A model generated the notes under the pieces. The model did not search any database. It had not been told where the DNA came from and saw only the letters and a list, made by a program, of their open reading frames with translations. Shown here one piece after another: positions 1 through 11,039 of a DNA stretch of 64,000 nt; the first letter of the stretch is position 1; each line of letters starts with the position of its first letter. Source of the DNA: Blastobasis lacticolella (taxonomy: Eukaryota > Arthropoda > Insecta > Lepidoptera > Blastobasidae); assembly GCA_905147135.1 (NCBI GenBank), contig LR990041.1, forward strand, positions 21,311,712-21,375,711, read 5' to 3'. The position numbers and the translations under genes were made by a program.

Positions 1-310
1 AAGTGAACGTGAGCAATCCCATTCGAGACCTTGGAAAACGGTTGGGATCTTTTTAAGCTCTCCCCCTCCAGATTCTTCCCCTAGAGGCCAAGGCCAAGTA
101 TTTCCGTTTTCATTAAACTCAGCAATCGTCTAAGCTCTTTCTTATCTCAATTTGGACGTTGCTGATTGGTTAAAAACTAGGACGATTCCTAAGTTTAGTG
201 AAAAAGGCCATTAGTATGGTAATTCCCTGACAAAAAAACCGCACCAAAATCCGTGGTGTGGTTTAGGAGCAGTTAGCGGATAGACAGACGCGGAAAGCGA
301 CTTCATTGTA

Positions 311-569
311 GGTAGAGCTCGTCTAGTCTAAAATGACGCGCCCCACTACTTAGTTAGTTGATTTCGATGTGTGAGTGCAAATATTGATAACGACACTTCA
401 TCTGTGTGGGAGCCAATAAACGACGCGTGCTCCTACGTTTGAATTTCACCGGCAACTGAAGGACCAATTACAACGGCATTTGTATATGTATTGCGTCCAT
501 ATTTTAAACTTGCTTGTGTGCGTTAATGCGATAGTGGGGCGCGTCATTTTAGATTAGACGAACTCTACC
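311..569. mobile_element. 259-bp MITE, copy 1 (Tc1/mariner-like)
   Basis: The element starts GGTAGAGCTCGTCTAGTCTA and ends with its inverted complement TAGATTAGACGAACTCTACC. TA flanks both ends (309-310 and 570-571), which suits a TA target-site duplication. A second copy lies inverted at 4680-4939. There is no coding capacity. Confidence 0.8.
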
Positions 570-1021
570 TATACCATGTAAGAATGTTTCATTAAACAGC
601 ATTTCATTTTATTCAAATCTTAGTGTAAAATCTGCTGCTTCATTAATTTGTCTGTTATTTAATCAACTTTTTTGCAGGCACGGCAACGTTCTGGTAGATA
701 ATTGTTAAAAACAGTTAGTTGTCTGTAAGGAAATCATATTTAATAGGAATATAATTTACTTATAGATAACTGTAAAATAAAACAATTATCTGTGAGGAAA
801 ATAAAATCCTCTGAGACAACTAGTTGGAGGAAAAGAAATATTCACACATAACCAGTCATCTGGCCATGGCTATCGCTAAGGAACAATAGGAGTACCCTAA
901 GTCTTCATAAGGCTGCAGTTACTGCATACCATCAGGCAGGCGCTGGAAGCTTGTTTACCAACTACTGGTATAAAAAACAGGTTGCAAGTGAAATCAATTT
1001 TAAAGAAATCTAGGACGGTAC

Positions 1022-4000
1022 CTGCTGTAGTTAGCTGTCCAGGGCAATACGGGGAGAACATCACGTTGTTCACGTCAAAGGTGAACGCGCTGGTTCGTAA
1101 AATTATTGTATGTTTCTGCCAGTTCCATATTGTTATGTTGTAGTCCGGCTCCTTCCCAATTGAGGCCAGCAAATCGCCGTCTGGACTGTTGCATAAAGTA
1201 CTTAAATTATGTTTCATCGCGATTGATAAAAGGATTGCATGGTTAATAATAGGGCTAAGGTGCTGTCCTAATTGGCAACGGTCATGCAACTATGGTCGTA
1301 CGACGGGTGGTTTTGAGGTCTCCTATTTGGTCGGGCGACGTCCGTCGTACGATTATGGTCGCACGACCATTGCCAATCAAGACAGCGCCTAACGCTAGTA
1401 GGTTCCTGCAGTATAGGCGTGACGTTAACTGATGGCCGCGAGCCTCGAGGCGAGCGCCGGCGACAAATTGTTACCCCTTCCCTTACTGCTCTCAGCATCA
1501 TTGTCATCAGTCTCAACTTGTCCACAAATCTTTTGTACGTAACAGCGCATGAAGTTTTAAATAAATAAATAAATCTTCAACTAGACTTCTACCTTCTATC
1601 CACCTTGACTTCAGCGTATCGTATCCAGCATTCACTTGCAGCCAGTGTCGTGGTCTCCACGAAATCGTTTACCCCAGTGGTTGTCCGTTTTTCGGAAAAT
1701 ATGGCCAGCCCACTGCCACCTGAGCTTAAAACCTAATTCTGTTTTTAAGCAGACTGCTTATGGATAGATCGATGTGGATATGGGTGACGTGAAGACTCGA
1801 AAGCCGCCCAGCCCAGCTGAATCCGCCTCTCAGCCTCCCTCTAAAAATTGTTTCTGCCTAGTTGCTCCCACATCGCAGGAATCTATAGAATTAAGCGCTA
1901 TATCCGTAATATTACAGATGTCGGCGATAAGTAGGTGCACTGCGGCTAGTTCTGTATTGTAGAGCGTCGACGTTTTCTAACCGATGTATATTATTTACTA
2001 CCTTCTAATGTAGTATTGTATGCAATCTCACCTGAAATCCAGAACTGAGTATGCGTTCGCAGTGCCCTCTCTGAGTACTGCGTCGATCTCCATTTGCGGC
2101 CAGAGATACAATATAATTAGTGGCTCATTGGCACCTTCACGACCCTCTGCTATTGCTATGCGGTAGTTGGGCTCTTGTCTGTATGACTGAGGAATTACAA
2201 GAATATATAACTAAATAATATCGATAACCCGGTATGGAGGTCCATTGGATGTGTCCTCATCATGGGAACGAGCATTCGGGTCATAAGCCCTTTGCCCTTA
2301 CTCCCCATCCCCATATTTACCTTAATATATCTCCATGTAACAACCATGTCATAATTATACCTAAATAACTCTCTCATTTGTTCTACACGGACGATTTCAA
2401 GTTGTTTGCCTACAATGGAAAGACATTGGCGGAGATGCTGTAAATCACTGAGCATCAGTAATTGGGGTTCAATTACTAAATAAATAAATAAGTGTGCGAT
2501 CAGTATAGAGTAGGGGCAACTGTCGACCCACTAGACGTTAGTATGAGCTGTGTCTCTTTCCAACTGAATCATATCGGTATCTGGACATTTCACAGAATGA
2601 GAACAAGGTGGCTGCTGTTGTTACAAAAGGGAGAACTGCAGGGTTTAGAACATACAAAAAGAACAAATGGTTAATAAGGACAGGTGGTTTTCCTCTATCG
2701 TCGATGGATTCGGATTCCCCTATACAGTCCCAGTTAAAACACTCTATGCAGACAAATAAAACGTTAACAAACATACCGTAATGGCTCCAACTGAGCCCCC
2801 TGTAGAAGTCCTTTTGAACCAGATCTGTTTGGTTGTTACGTCCATAAAGGCGATGATGCTGCCTGCAGCCCAGCACACCACAGTCTCGTCGCATGCGCAC
2901 AGGTTGAAGTACTTTTGACAGTTGTAGCCATACGAATGTCTTTATTGATTTAAGGTGTAATGAAGACTATTGTGACATATTAACAGTATAATGCTACAGG
3001 CTTAGCGGCTCAAGGGAACCTAGCCAGATTGAATCATGGTTACACATTTAGTGGCCTGAAAATGCAGGTTTCCTGACGATGTTTATCCTCAAAGATCATC
3101 GGCCAATGTTTAAGTATGTATATAACTCAGAAAAACTGGCGGCACTGGGAATCGAACTCGGTAACTCTCGCTTACGGATCATCTCATAAGTGAAACCGAC
3201 GCTCAGCGTAGATTGTGCTGTATGGGGGCGAAACGGGTGAAGGTGAAATTATAAATATGCTACTTTGTGATCGAACTGATGTTGTTGCATAGTAGCGTGC
3301 GTTGCCTTTTGTGAAAACTAAAAATTGTGTGCCTTGAGCCTTGATACCGTGTATCTATCCTTGAGCCGAGTTCGCGTCGAATCGTGTTTGCCCTCGGGCT
3401 GATGAATAAAAATAAGTATTTTAGTGTTTTCCGCACAAGTCTGTTGAAGCACGTCGCACGACGTTCATGTATATTGGTAATTACGCACGAGGCGCATATG
3501 TATCGTATGTATGAGCCGAAAATAGTTTTACCGATAATCCAACCGATAGAAGTCGGTAACCCCCGAGTAAGTTTATACAGGGTGGGGCCTGTAACAAAGG
3601 CAAAAAATTAAAATATTGACCCTTTAACTAATCAATAACTAAGTCCACGTGGTTTTAATTTTATAAAATGAAAAATAAATGTATTATTATTTTCAAACAA
3701 AATTAATCGAGCCAGCAATGTACTGCATACTGTCGTGTCCAGTCGGTATTTTTTAAACTACTAAACCGATTAATGACACAAAGCTAAGAACCATCTTGAT
3801 TAATGCGCTAATTACACATTCCTAAATTTAGTTACTAAATTCAGAAACAAAAAGCGTGAGAGAAAATCAAAGTGGAATATATTGCTCATTTAATAAGGTC
3901 CATTTTTGTTTTACGGATTTTTGAAAAGCGGAGCGGCACGTATCATAATATAAGTTATACAAAAATGCACATACATTCCACTTTGATTTGCTCTCACGCT

Positions 4001-4384
4001 TTTTGTTTCTGAATTTAGTAACTGAATTTAAGAATGTGTAATAAGCGCATAAGCTAGCTTTCAAACAGAGTAACTCGCGTCCAAATCGGTCAAACCATTC
4101 GGGGGCTACGTTGCCACGGATACACCCCTTATGACACCCCTCTGTTTTCGTCAAGGGTTAAAAATGACATTTAAACATGCAAGAGTAGACTCTATTCTTA
4201 AAGGATACTCAAACTCGAACAAATCCTCAGGAATAGTGGAATATTGTGTGATAACAGCTCCGGAATGGAAATCGTCAACATCGTATTCCGTGAGGATAGA
4301 CTCCTCTTCCACCTCCTCCTCGATCTCCTCACGACGATTCTCCTCCTCGTCTCCTTCATTGTCATCTGGACCTGTAGATGGCAT
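1022..4384 (-). CDS. CFAP44: CFAP44-like WD-repeat protein, N-terminal four exons (partial host gene)
   Basis: Four minus-strand exons join in one frame: 4384-4191 (ATG at 4384), 2939-2777, 2186-2032 and 1185-1022. Exon phases fit at all three joins. Exon 1 encodes an acidic Glu-rich N-terminus ending in IPEDLFEFEYPLRI. Exon 2 opens with HSYGYNC, which matches the HSFGYDC-type motif before the first WD blade of CFAP44 (WDR52). Exon 3 has REGTANAYSVLDF and exon 4 has SPDGDLLASIG, NITIWNW and MFSPYCPGQLTT, all typical WD40 strands of this family. CFAP44 is an axonemal protein needed for sperm flagella. The remaining blades and C-terminus lie off the left edge. The introns carry SINEs and foldback elements. 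The exon 1 donor (GTCTAC) is weak and should be checked. Family assignment is from memory of the motif pattern. Confidence 0.75.
1272..1395. repeat. Palindromic short repeat, copy 1
   Basis: A GC-richer block containing GGTCGTACGAC, GGTCGGGCGACGTCC and GGTCGCACGACC, with self-complementary halves. A diverged, reverse-oriented copy lies at 7033-7150. It sits in the CFAP44-like gene just before exon 4. Probably a non-autonomous foldback element. Confidence 0.6.
2985..3215 (-). repeat. tRNA-derived SINE, minus strand
   Basis: Read on the minus strand, it holds a B-box-like GAGTTCGATTCC followed by the tail TTTCTGAGTTATATACATA and AACCTGCATTTTCAGG. The same tail is found in the SINEs at 39694-39960, 46690-46950 and 7260-7440. 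It lies upstream of CFAP44-like exon 2. Confidence 0.7.
3803..4051. mobile_element. Foldback MITE with ATGCGCTAATTACACAT ends, copy 1
   Basis: A near-complete inverted repeat. The left end ATGCGCTAATTACACATTC mirrors the right end AATGTGTAATAAGCGCAT, and the inner arms (AATCAAAGTGGAATATATTG and complement) also pair. TTA/TAA flanks suggest the target. It lies in the first intron of the CFAP44-like gene. A second copy is at 5652-5886. Confidence 0.75.
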
Positions 4385-4679
4385 ATATTGAGTCTAGGTA
4401 CAGTGCAATAAAGGATTTGTTACACATTGATCGTTCTAGGACTAATAAATTATGCTATACGAATGAACTGAGCAGGGAAATTAATTAGTACGTCGTGAAG
4501 GCCTTCTAGTCACCGTTAGCGTATCCTTGTACTGAGCAGGCCGTGAATTGAATTGCTCCTCTTTTGCTTTCAGGCGATGTTTTTCTGGTCGTCTTTACTT
4601 GGGGATAATTGTGTACAAGTTTAGTACTTCGTTTTTTTTTATACAAAGTCGCTTCCCACCGTCTGTCCCCATATATCTA

Positions 4680-4939
4680 GGTAGAGCTCGTCTAATCTAA
4701 AATGACGCTCCCGCACTATCGCATTAACGCACACAAGCAAGTTTAAAATATGGACGCAATACATATACAAATGCCGTTGTAATTGGTCATTCAGTTGCCG
4801 GTGAGATTCAAACGTCGGAGCACGCGTCGTTCATTGGCTCCCACACAGATGAAGTGTCGTTATCAATATTTGCACTCACACATCGAAATAAACTAACTAA
4901 GTAGTGGGGCGCGTCATTTTAGACTAGACGAGCTCTACG
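4680..4939. mobile_element. 259-bp MITE, copy 2 (opposite orientation to 311-569)
   Basis: Nearly the same sequence as 311-569 read in reverse, with GGTAGAGCTCGTCTAATCTA on the left and TAGACTAGACGAGCTCTAC on the right. It is preceded by TA; the right flank has decayed. Confidence 0.8.
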
Positions 4940-5650
4940 ATTAGGTCTTTTAAACTACGCAACGGATATTTTCGACAATAGATAGAGTGGATCAAAAGCC
5001 GTCGAGCAATAAGGAGTTGTGTATAAAAGTTACTAAATAAATATTGCTTTATTTTCTAAGGTTGATAAAGAGACCAATTTATTTTTAAGCTGCTCGCATG
5101 TTCGCTCGTTGTACGCTATAACTATTACGTTTATGTGTACTATGTGGAACTAACGGTCTAAATATATTTTGATAAGACTGTTTGTTTACTAAACAAAAAA
5201 TAAATTCTGTATGTAACTTACCTACAGACTTGGAACCTACAGAACGTGTATCTTCATATCTCTTGGCCATTTTGGTGATCTCACTGAACTGCTATGCAAA
5301 TAACATATACGAGATACTGTATATGCCAGTACTTATAATAGCTTTTATGTTAGGCACACTAAATAATTGTTCTTAAAAGGTGCACGAAACACAGAAAAGC
5401 ACCAAATCAAATTGTTTGACTGACATCAACGTTGACGCGGTTGCTAGGTTACCGTTATATTTTTAAGCGACAATGATCAATAGAGTTCAACATTAATCTA
5501 AAAAGTTTTACTACGTTCTACACGGGAGTTCAACGACCTTATATCAATTTATAAGGCCGTTCTACTCGTTTGTTCTATTTAATCTTGAAAGCTACGACCT
5601 ACATCGTGTCGCCGAATAACGATATTTTCTTCCTTTTCTTTCTTTCTTTC
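4940..5650. other. AT-rich stretch, no gene seen
   Basis: Only short open frames without exon-like composition or recognised motifs. A (TTTC)n run precedes the foldback element at 5652. Confidence 0.5.
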
Positions 5651-5651
5651 T

Positions 5652-5886
5652 TATGCGCTTATTACACATGCATAAATTCAGTAACATTCATTGGGAGCAA
5701 ATCAAAGTGGAATGTATTGCTCATGGAATAAGGTCCATTTTTGTATCACGGATTTTTTTAAAGCGGAGCTACACTGACATAATATATGTGATACAAAAGT
5801 GGACCTTATTCTATGAGCAATATATTCCACTTTGATTTGCTCTCACGCTTTTTTTTCTGAATTTAGGCATGTGTAATAAGCGCATT
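5652..5886. mobile_element. Foldback MITE, copy 2
   Basis: Same family as 3803-4051. The ends ATGCGCTTATTACACATGC and GCATGTGTAATAAGCGCAT are inverted, and the inner arms carry AATCAAAGTGGAATGTATTG and its complement. Confidence 0.75.
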
Positions 5887-6689
5887 ATATAGGCACCATG
5901 GAAGAAAAACTGGTTTTTCTGATAGGCACATATGGTCAAACTTAATATACTTAATAAACCAAATTACTATTAAACGTTATACAGGTTATTGTGATTATAC
6001 TCCATGTTCATAAATGAATAGATAGCCTAATTCTGTAGCCTGTTTCTGTTGCTTTTGTATTTATTTGTTGCTTGAAAGGATGCCACTTTATCATTTACTT
6101 TCTTTAGATTTGTTTGCTTGCATGAGATGCAATGCCTTTTCTGTTTATTAATTGTGAACTAAATATCATTTTGATTCATATAAAATGTGCGCTCAGTCTG
6201 TATAACATGTGACCACAAGTTGAAGTAAAAATATTAGATAATATTGAAGAGATAACAGATAAGAAATAGCTAAAGGACATGCAATGATTCACGTACTTGA
6301 GATAACTCAAACTTGCACATCAACAAACATACGGATCCGAACAAACATACCGAAACATTGGATGATGAATCACCTGAACTTACGCGTTACAAGCAACCGT
6401 ACTACCGTGAAGATAGAAACCATTCGATTACTGGGATAGACATCAAGCAAGATATCATAATCAACCGTCATGTCATAATCAGCTTTGTATTATCCATTGC
6501 ATAACTTACCTTTCAAATATTGCTTTGGTGAGTTTCGGCGGTCGCACGACACATTTTAAACATTTTCATTTGGCTGTGCAACTCTGGTGTTGACAAAATA
6601 TTAGTGTTGTTAGTTTCAGCGACTAGAAACAATATGCTGAGTCGGTTCTGATTCCTTGAGCAGTGCAAGATAAAATAAATAAATAAATA
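5887..6689. other. AT-rich stretch, no gene seen
   Basis: No supported coding region, RNA gene or repeat boundary. Short open frames here lack recognisable motifs. Confidence 0.5.
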
Positions 6690-6694
6690 TACGT

Positions 6695-6930
6695 GGACAA
6701 ATTCACGCTACACAGTAGCCCCAAACTAAGCAAAGCTTGTACTATGGGTGCTAGATAACTGATATACTACTTAAATACTTTTAAATACATACTTATTATA
6801 CATAGAACACCCAGACTCGTAACAGAAATTAAAATTCATCATTTTAATTTCTGCCCGGCCGGGAATCGAACCCGGGACCTCTTGCGTGGCAGACGGCATG
6901 TTGACCATTAAATCACTCAGGTCGTCAGAT
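6695..6930 (-). repeat. tRNA-derived SINE, minus strand
   Basis: On the minus strand it shows an A-box-like segment (GAGTGATTTAATGGTCAAC) and the B box GGGTTCGATTCCC, followed by an AT-rich tail. It resembles the SINE at 52390-52660. A tRNA gene is unlikely because the arms do not fold and the tail is SINE-like. Confidence 0.75.
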
Positions 6931-7032
6931 ACTTTCCAAGTTGAATTTATGAATTTGTTTCTCCTTGTATACTATGTATTTGTGTTGCTTCTTGGAATAA
7001 ATATATTCTATTCTATTCTATATCTTCTGTGA

Positions 7033-7150
7033 TATTCAGCAAAGCACCCACCATGTGACCATGATCGTACCACGAACGTCGCCCGACCAATAGGAGATCT
7101 CAGAACCGCCCGTCGCATGATCATGATCGCACGACCGTTCGATTGGAATG
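7033..7150. repeat. Palindromic short repeat, copy 2
   Basis: Reverse-oriented relative of 1272-1395: GACGTCGCCCGACC-like and GATCGCACGACC blocks with AATAGGAGATCTC in the middle. Confidence 0.55.
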
Positions 7151-7259
7151 GGCATAAGAGATTGTTGGTAATGAGGAAAGAATAGAGCTGCTGATGAACC
7201 ATGCTCTCAAGGGCTTTAGATAGGATCTGAAGAATGGATATAGGATGTTGATATTTGCT

Positions 7260-7440
7260 GTCTTATCTGGTTCAATATCCTCGTGATGAAATCTACACAT
7301 TCAGGCGACTGAATTTGTAACCATGATCCAATTTGGTCAGGTTTCTCTGGTTGCAGGGTCACGGAGGTCAGATGGCAGTCGCTCCACTGTAATTATCTGA
7401 TCTGCCAAATCCTGGATCATGGTCAACACTAGCAGGAAAC
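7260..7440 (+). repeat. SINE 3' part
   Basis: Carries the block ACATTCAGGCGACTGAAT, ACCATGATCCAAT, GGAGGTCAGATGGCAGTCGC and CTGCCAAATCCTGG, shared with 46760-46900. The tRNA-like head is missing. Confidence 0.65.
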
Positions 7441-8109
7441 ACGTGGCATTCTTCCGTAAATAGCTGTATGTAATATATATTTGTTGACAGAATTAAGTAG
7501 ACATACGTTGCCCACTAAATTAAAAAAAAGGTTGTATCCGTAATTTGCTACTATCGGCACCCCTTTCTTCTCGTCTTAAATGTGCGATAATGAACATTGT
7601 AAACTTTTATAAATAAAAGACGTTATTTTCAGTCTAAACAGTGTTCTTCCATATATATAATAAAACAGTACAAAAAGTGTGTCTGTACATTAAATATATA
7701 CTTATTAACAAAAAATATTTTTTAGCGATGAACAAACAATAATATAATAAATTAAATTAAATTTATACCTATCTGTCTGTTTGTACACGCTAATCTCCGG
7801 AAATACTGGACGGATTTGCATGAAACTTTTTTGTGGTGTAGCTATTAAGCCTGGGCATAATTGAGTTAAGAAATTGGAACACTCAATGTACAACCATAAC
7901 AAACCAGCTGAACTAGAAGAAATATGGAAGTGGCGCCGAATTATTTTGATTGGTAGTTTAAAAGCCAACTTAAAATCTATTTTGTTTCATCTAACTTGGT
8001 TGCGCAGAACCAAAAATTTAGCTTGACCTCTCCATGGTACTAGCTTTTATACATTGGGGAGATAATATAAAATGGTCGATCAGGAAAATGATAAACTGCC
8101 CTAAAACGA

Positions 8110-8450
8110 TTTCCAAACAAAGTCGCGGGCAGAAGCCATCATCATCACAGCTCGTAACAGTCCACTGCAGAACTTAGGGCCTCTCCCACGAAAGGGGAGG
8201 TTATTGCCATAATCTCCACGCTTGTCAGACGGGTTGGAGATCGCAGTGTTTAAATATAACAATGGAAAATGCTGCTGCCCATTTTCCAGACTACGGAGAC
8301 TCTTTATCTTTTGCCTCGAAAACATTTGTCGCCTTGTACGACACCCATGAGTGTAAGGGGTTGGTGCTATTCCACTCTGCCGGACACCACACGGCCAAGC
8401 TATACTTACGGCATACACGGCTATACACGGCAGAAGCTATTTTTTATAAA
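8110..8450 (-). repeat. LINE 3'-end fragment, minus strand
   Basis: Reverse complement of the repeat at 37705-37985. Shared blocks are GGCCGTGTGGTGTCCGGC, CACTCATGGGTGTCGTACAA and GGCAACATTTTCC-like stretches, ending in a CTGTGATGATGATG tail. A (TGA)n tail is usual for CR1-like LINEs. This repeat type is widespread in Lepidoptera. Confidence 0.65.
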
Positions 8451-8489
8451 TATAAACTAAGTCTATAATATGATGCAAACTAACAAAAA

Positions 8490-8803
8490 ATTACAGTCGA
8501 TGTATTATTACTTGGTGGTGGGTATGTGTAAAATACATTTTTAATGTACATCCTCAGTTGACATAATAAATAGTGTTAATCGAACTTTTGTGTGTTTAAC
8601 TTGCTACATGGTGACAGCGGTGTTACTAAATTAGTTTTTTATACGGTTTTAATGCGAATTTTACAGTAACTAAGTGGTAATAAATTGTTAAAACGTGCAT
8701 ACAACTAAAAACCATGGCACACGCACGTCGTCCGGCGAAATTAGTATTGGGAGGTGGGCCGACTGCGCGAGCAGATGCGTGGCAAAGATGGCGCAACAAT
8801 TTA
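8490..8803 (+). mobile_element. Ty3/gypsy element, left arm: LTR end, primer-binding site, start of gag
   Basis: The LTR end runs to TTGCTACA (8608). The primer-binding-site position TGGTGACAGCGG (8609-8620) follows, then a leader and the gag ATG at 8714 (reading MAHARRPAKLVLGGGPTARA). The same order occurs at 49187-49480. Gag stops being gag at AATTTA (8798-8803), where foreign DNA begins, and resumes at 27772-27776. This is therefore the left half of one interrupted element. The 5' limit of the LTR could not be fixed. Confidence 0.85.
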
Positions 8804-9480
8804 ACAGGAACGTTTTCCATGTAGAAATTTGAAAATCATAATCCGAAAAATTCATCAACTTGAAAATAAATTTTTTTACGTAAAAAATTGGTGGTGAATT
8901 TAAAACTATTTGTTAGATACAAAAACATTTAAAACGTGCTCTTTTTACTGCACTTACATCAGATGTTTTCATACCTGTAACGATTGAGTATTTCCGAAGC
9001 TAGAGCATGATTTTGAGCTTGTCCCTGTTTTCAGCTCAAAACTATGATTTTTTCGGGATTAGCCTTCCATTCGTTCATTGAATACCATCATGTCATTTGA
9101 TACTCGAAAATTGAGCGGATGTGCCTTTGAACTTGACCTTTGTATTCAAAAGTATCAATTACGTTAAAAACTACGGATCTATATAGATTCGTTGATTATT
9201 CCGAGCATAGAAACTAATCTCAAAATTAATGGACATTATTTTACAGTGTAAATTATTAACCCATATATCTAATGACATATATTCTATTAATTTCCTTGTA
9301 TTCGTGAGTCACTTCCATTTGTGGTTTGCTGATAATATTTACCGTAAGTTAATTAGTAAAACACACAGCATCGCCAATGATTGTACGTTGACCCAGTGAT
9401 AAACCTTGTCATTATCAACATAAACGAAGAACTCAACTTTTTCTGAATCAAATAAAATACTGATTAATACTATTAGATCT
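8804..9480. other. Left non-coding end of the integrated segment
   Basis: AT-rich DNA between the junction and the first PTP stop codon. No open frame or repeat is supported. By position it would hold one half of the circle's integration motif. Confidence 0.6.
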
Positions 9481-10467
9481 TTAATCACTCATATACATGC
9501 TTTCCTTACAATCTAATGATAACAAATGCATGTCTTTTCCGGTCAGGTGGGAGCAAAGTTCAAAATATACGCTAATGTTCTTTCGAATGTTTGCCAAAAA
9601 ATAAAGCAAGACATTATTTATGAAAATATAGTAATCTGGCGTGTTCACACTGAAATTTCGCTGCCGCCTGACTGTTATCACCGTTGAAGCCACTGATATA
9701 GATCCTCTGTGTACTAGTTGGTACAGACATATGTCAATAGCGCAATATGCTGCAGTTCTTTCAATACCGATGTCACAATGGACGACAATTGGACCGGGTA
9801 CAGACTGGTTAGTCAGCAATGCTTTCATAAGATCATCATGATTTTGCCTATTGACGGCTAGGAAAAATTTAAGGATCGATTTTATCTCAGGAAATCCGGT
9901 TCCTGGCCAGTCCAAATACTTGAAGTGATGTATTGTCCTTGTTTCTCCAGTTTGTGTATAAATAACAGTAAATGTTGTGATGATGTACTCGGTTTCCACT
10001 GCGATACAGTCTTTTTTTATCACAAATTTCTTCAATACCGCATGATCTTCGTTGTAGGAATAATACTGAAGGCTTGTGTGCTTTGATTTTTTGGTACCAT
10101 TGAGCATCACAATCACTCGAGAGTTCTCCTGCCAGACCATGCTCCAAAAATCATCGAAAGTATGGGCCATGGGTTGCTGAGTTGCGATAAATTTACAATT
10201 CAACTCAAATCCACTGACATAACTGGCGTTGATGTAATCTGATCCACGTTGAGATTTCAGAACCACCCGAGAAATGTTCCAGCATGGGTAATCCAAGTTA
10301 CGATTCTTCTTCTTGTTATTAGGCTGCCGAAATGTGTCACTAGTACCTTCAATTGGCGTGTTGATGATGTACAAGTGTTCTAGAAGAAGTGTTTCCTTGT
10401 GATTCGGGTGCAGTGCTCTTCGCATATAATCATCAGCTCCATAAACGGTTGGGAGACTGTTAGCCAT
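9481..10467 (-). CDS. Bracovirus protein tyrosine phosphatase-like protein 1
   Basis: Single-exon, 328-residue PTP-fold protein. Seen: the phosphotyrosine-loop-like KNRNLDYPCWNISRV (about residues 54-68), GSDYINASYVSGF (75-87), QQPM (97-100), FWSMVWQE (107-114) and the P-loop HCDIGIERT (230-238), which keeps Cys231, Gly234 and Arg237. The WPD loop reads WPG (187-189), so the general acid Asp is gone and any activity should be weak. I chose the ATG at 10467 because the longer frame to 10521 has no ATG. A TATA-like TTTAAATAG (10560-10568) and a TCAGT initiator (10536-10540) lie upstream. Bracovirus PTPs are delivered to host haemocytes, where they disturb phosphotyrosine signalling. This is the only copy here with an intact CxxGxxR. 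Confidence 0.9.
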   Translation of the reverse strand: MANSLPTVYGADDYMRRALHPNHKETLLLEHLYIINTPIEGTSDTFRQPNNKKKNRNLDYPCWNISRVVLKSQRGSDYINASYVSGFELNCKFIATQQPMAHTFDDFWSMVWQENSRVIVMLNGTKKSKHTSLQYYSYNEDHAVLKKFVIKKDCIAVETEYIITTFTVIYTQTGETRTIHHFKYLDWPGTGFPEIKSILKFFLAVNRQNHDDLMKALLTNQSVPGPIVVHCDIGIERTAAYCAIDICLYQLVHRGSISVASTVITVRRQRNFSVNTPDYYIFINNVLLYFLANIRKNISVYFELCSHLTGKDMHLLSLDCKESMYMSD

Positions 10468-11039
10468 CGATGAAGAAATCCAGAGTACGAGATGAAAACA
10501 GAAGACGTGCAATTGTAACAAATGCGTTTATTATACTGATTATCAAACAAACCAACTGGCTATTTAAAGGTTGATAACAAGCATTTACTAGTAATGGCGT
10601 CTTATAGTTTGCGGTCAATTATTTACAAATTTTCCTGTTGGTAATGAAAAGTACTGCAGCACACAATCGAGTTGAGTTAAGAGAATTACTCATACTAATT
10701 ATTAGAAAGGGTTCATTCAAAATTGATAAATGAATCAATTTTTGTATATGCGAATTGATAGTCTATTGTGTGTAATATTGAAAGTTTTTCGGAACAGTAA
10801 CAACAATTTAACCACGAAGTTGTATCAGAGAACGAATAACGAAAAAAACATTACAAATCCATAAGTACACTGAAGTTCATGCCTGAATATGGTTATTCTG
10901 CAAATAAATGTAATGTAATAACGAACTCAATAGTTTCTTTTACAATAATGTTATAAATAAAGTTTTCTTAGCAAACAAACAATAATAAGCTGCAATCGCG
11001 ACGATTACCTTAACTTTTTGATCTTAATTTTTCGGAATA
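10468..11039. other. Spacer between PTP1 and PTP2
   Basis: AT-rich spacer carrying the PTP1 promoter (TTTAAATAG at 10560-10568) and an AATAAA-like sequence near 10955 suited to PTP2's 3' end. No gene seen. Confidence 0.5.

Noticed and set aside
1189..1525. ORFs on both strands around 1270-1400
   Set aside because: They arise from the palindromic GGTCG-type repeat and overlap the CFAP44-like exon in other frames.
4131..4391. Plus-strand Ser-rich ORF
   Set aside because: It is the antisense of the Glu-rich first coding exon of the CFAP44-like gene.
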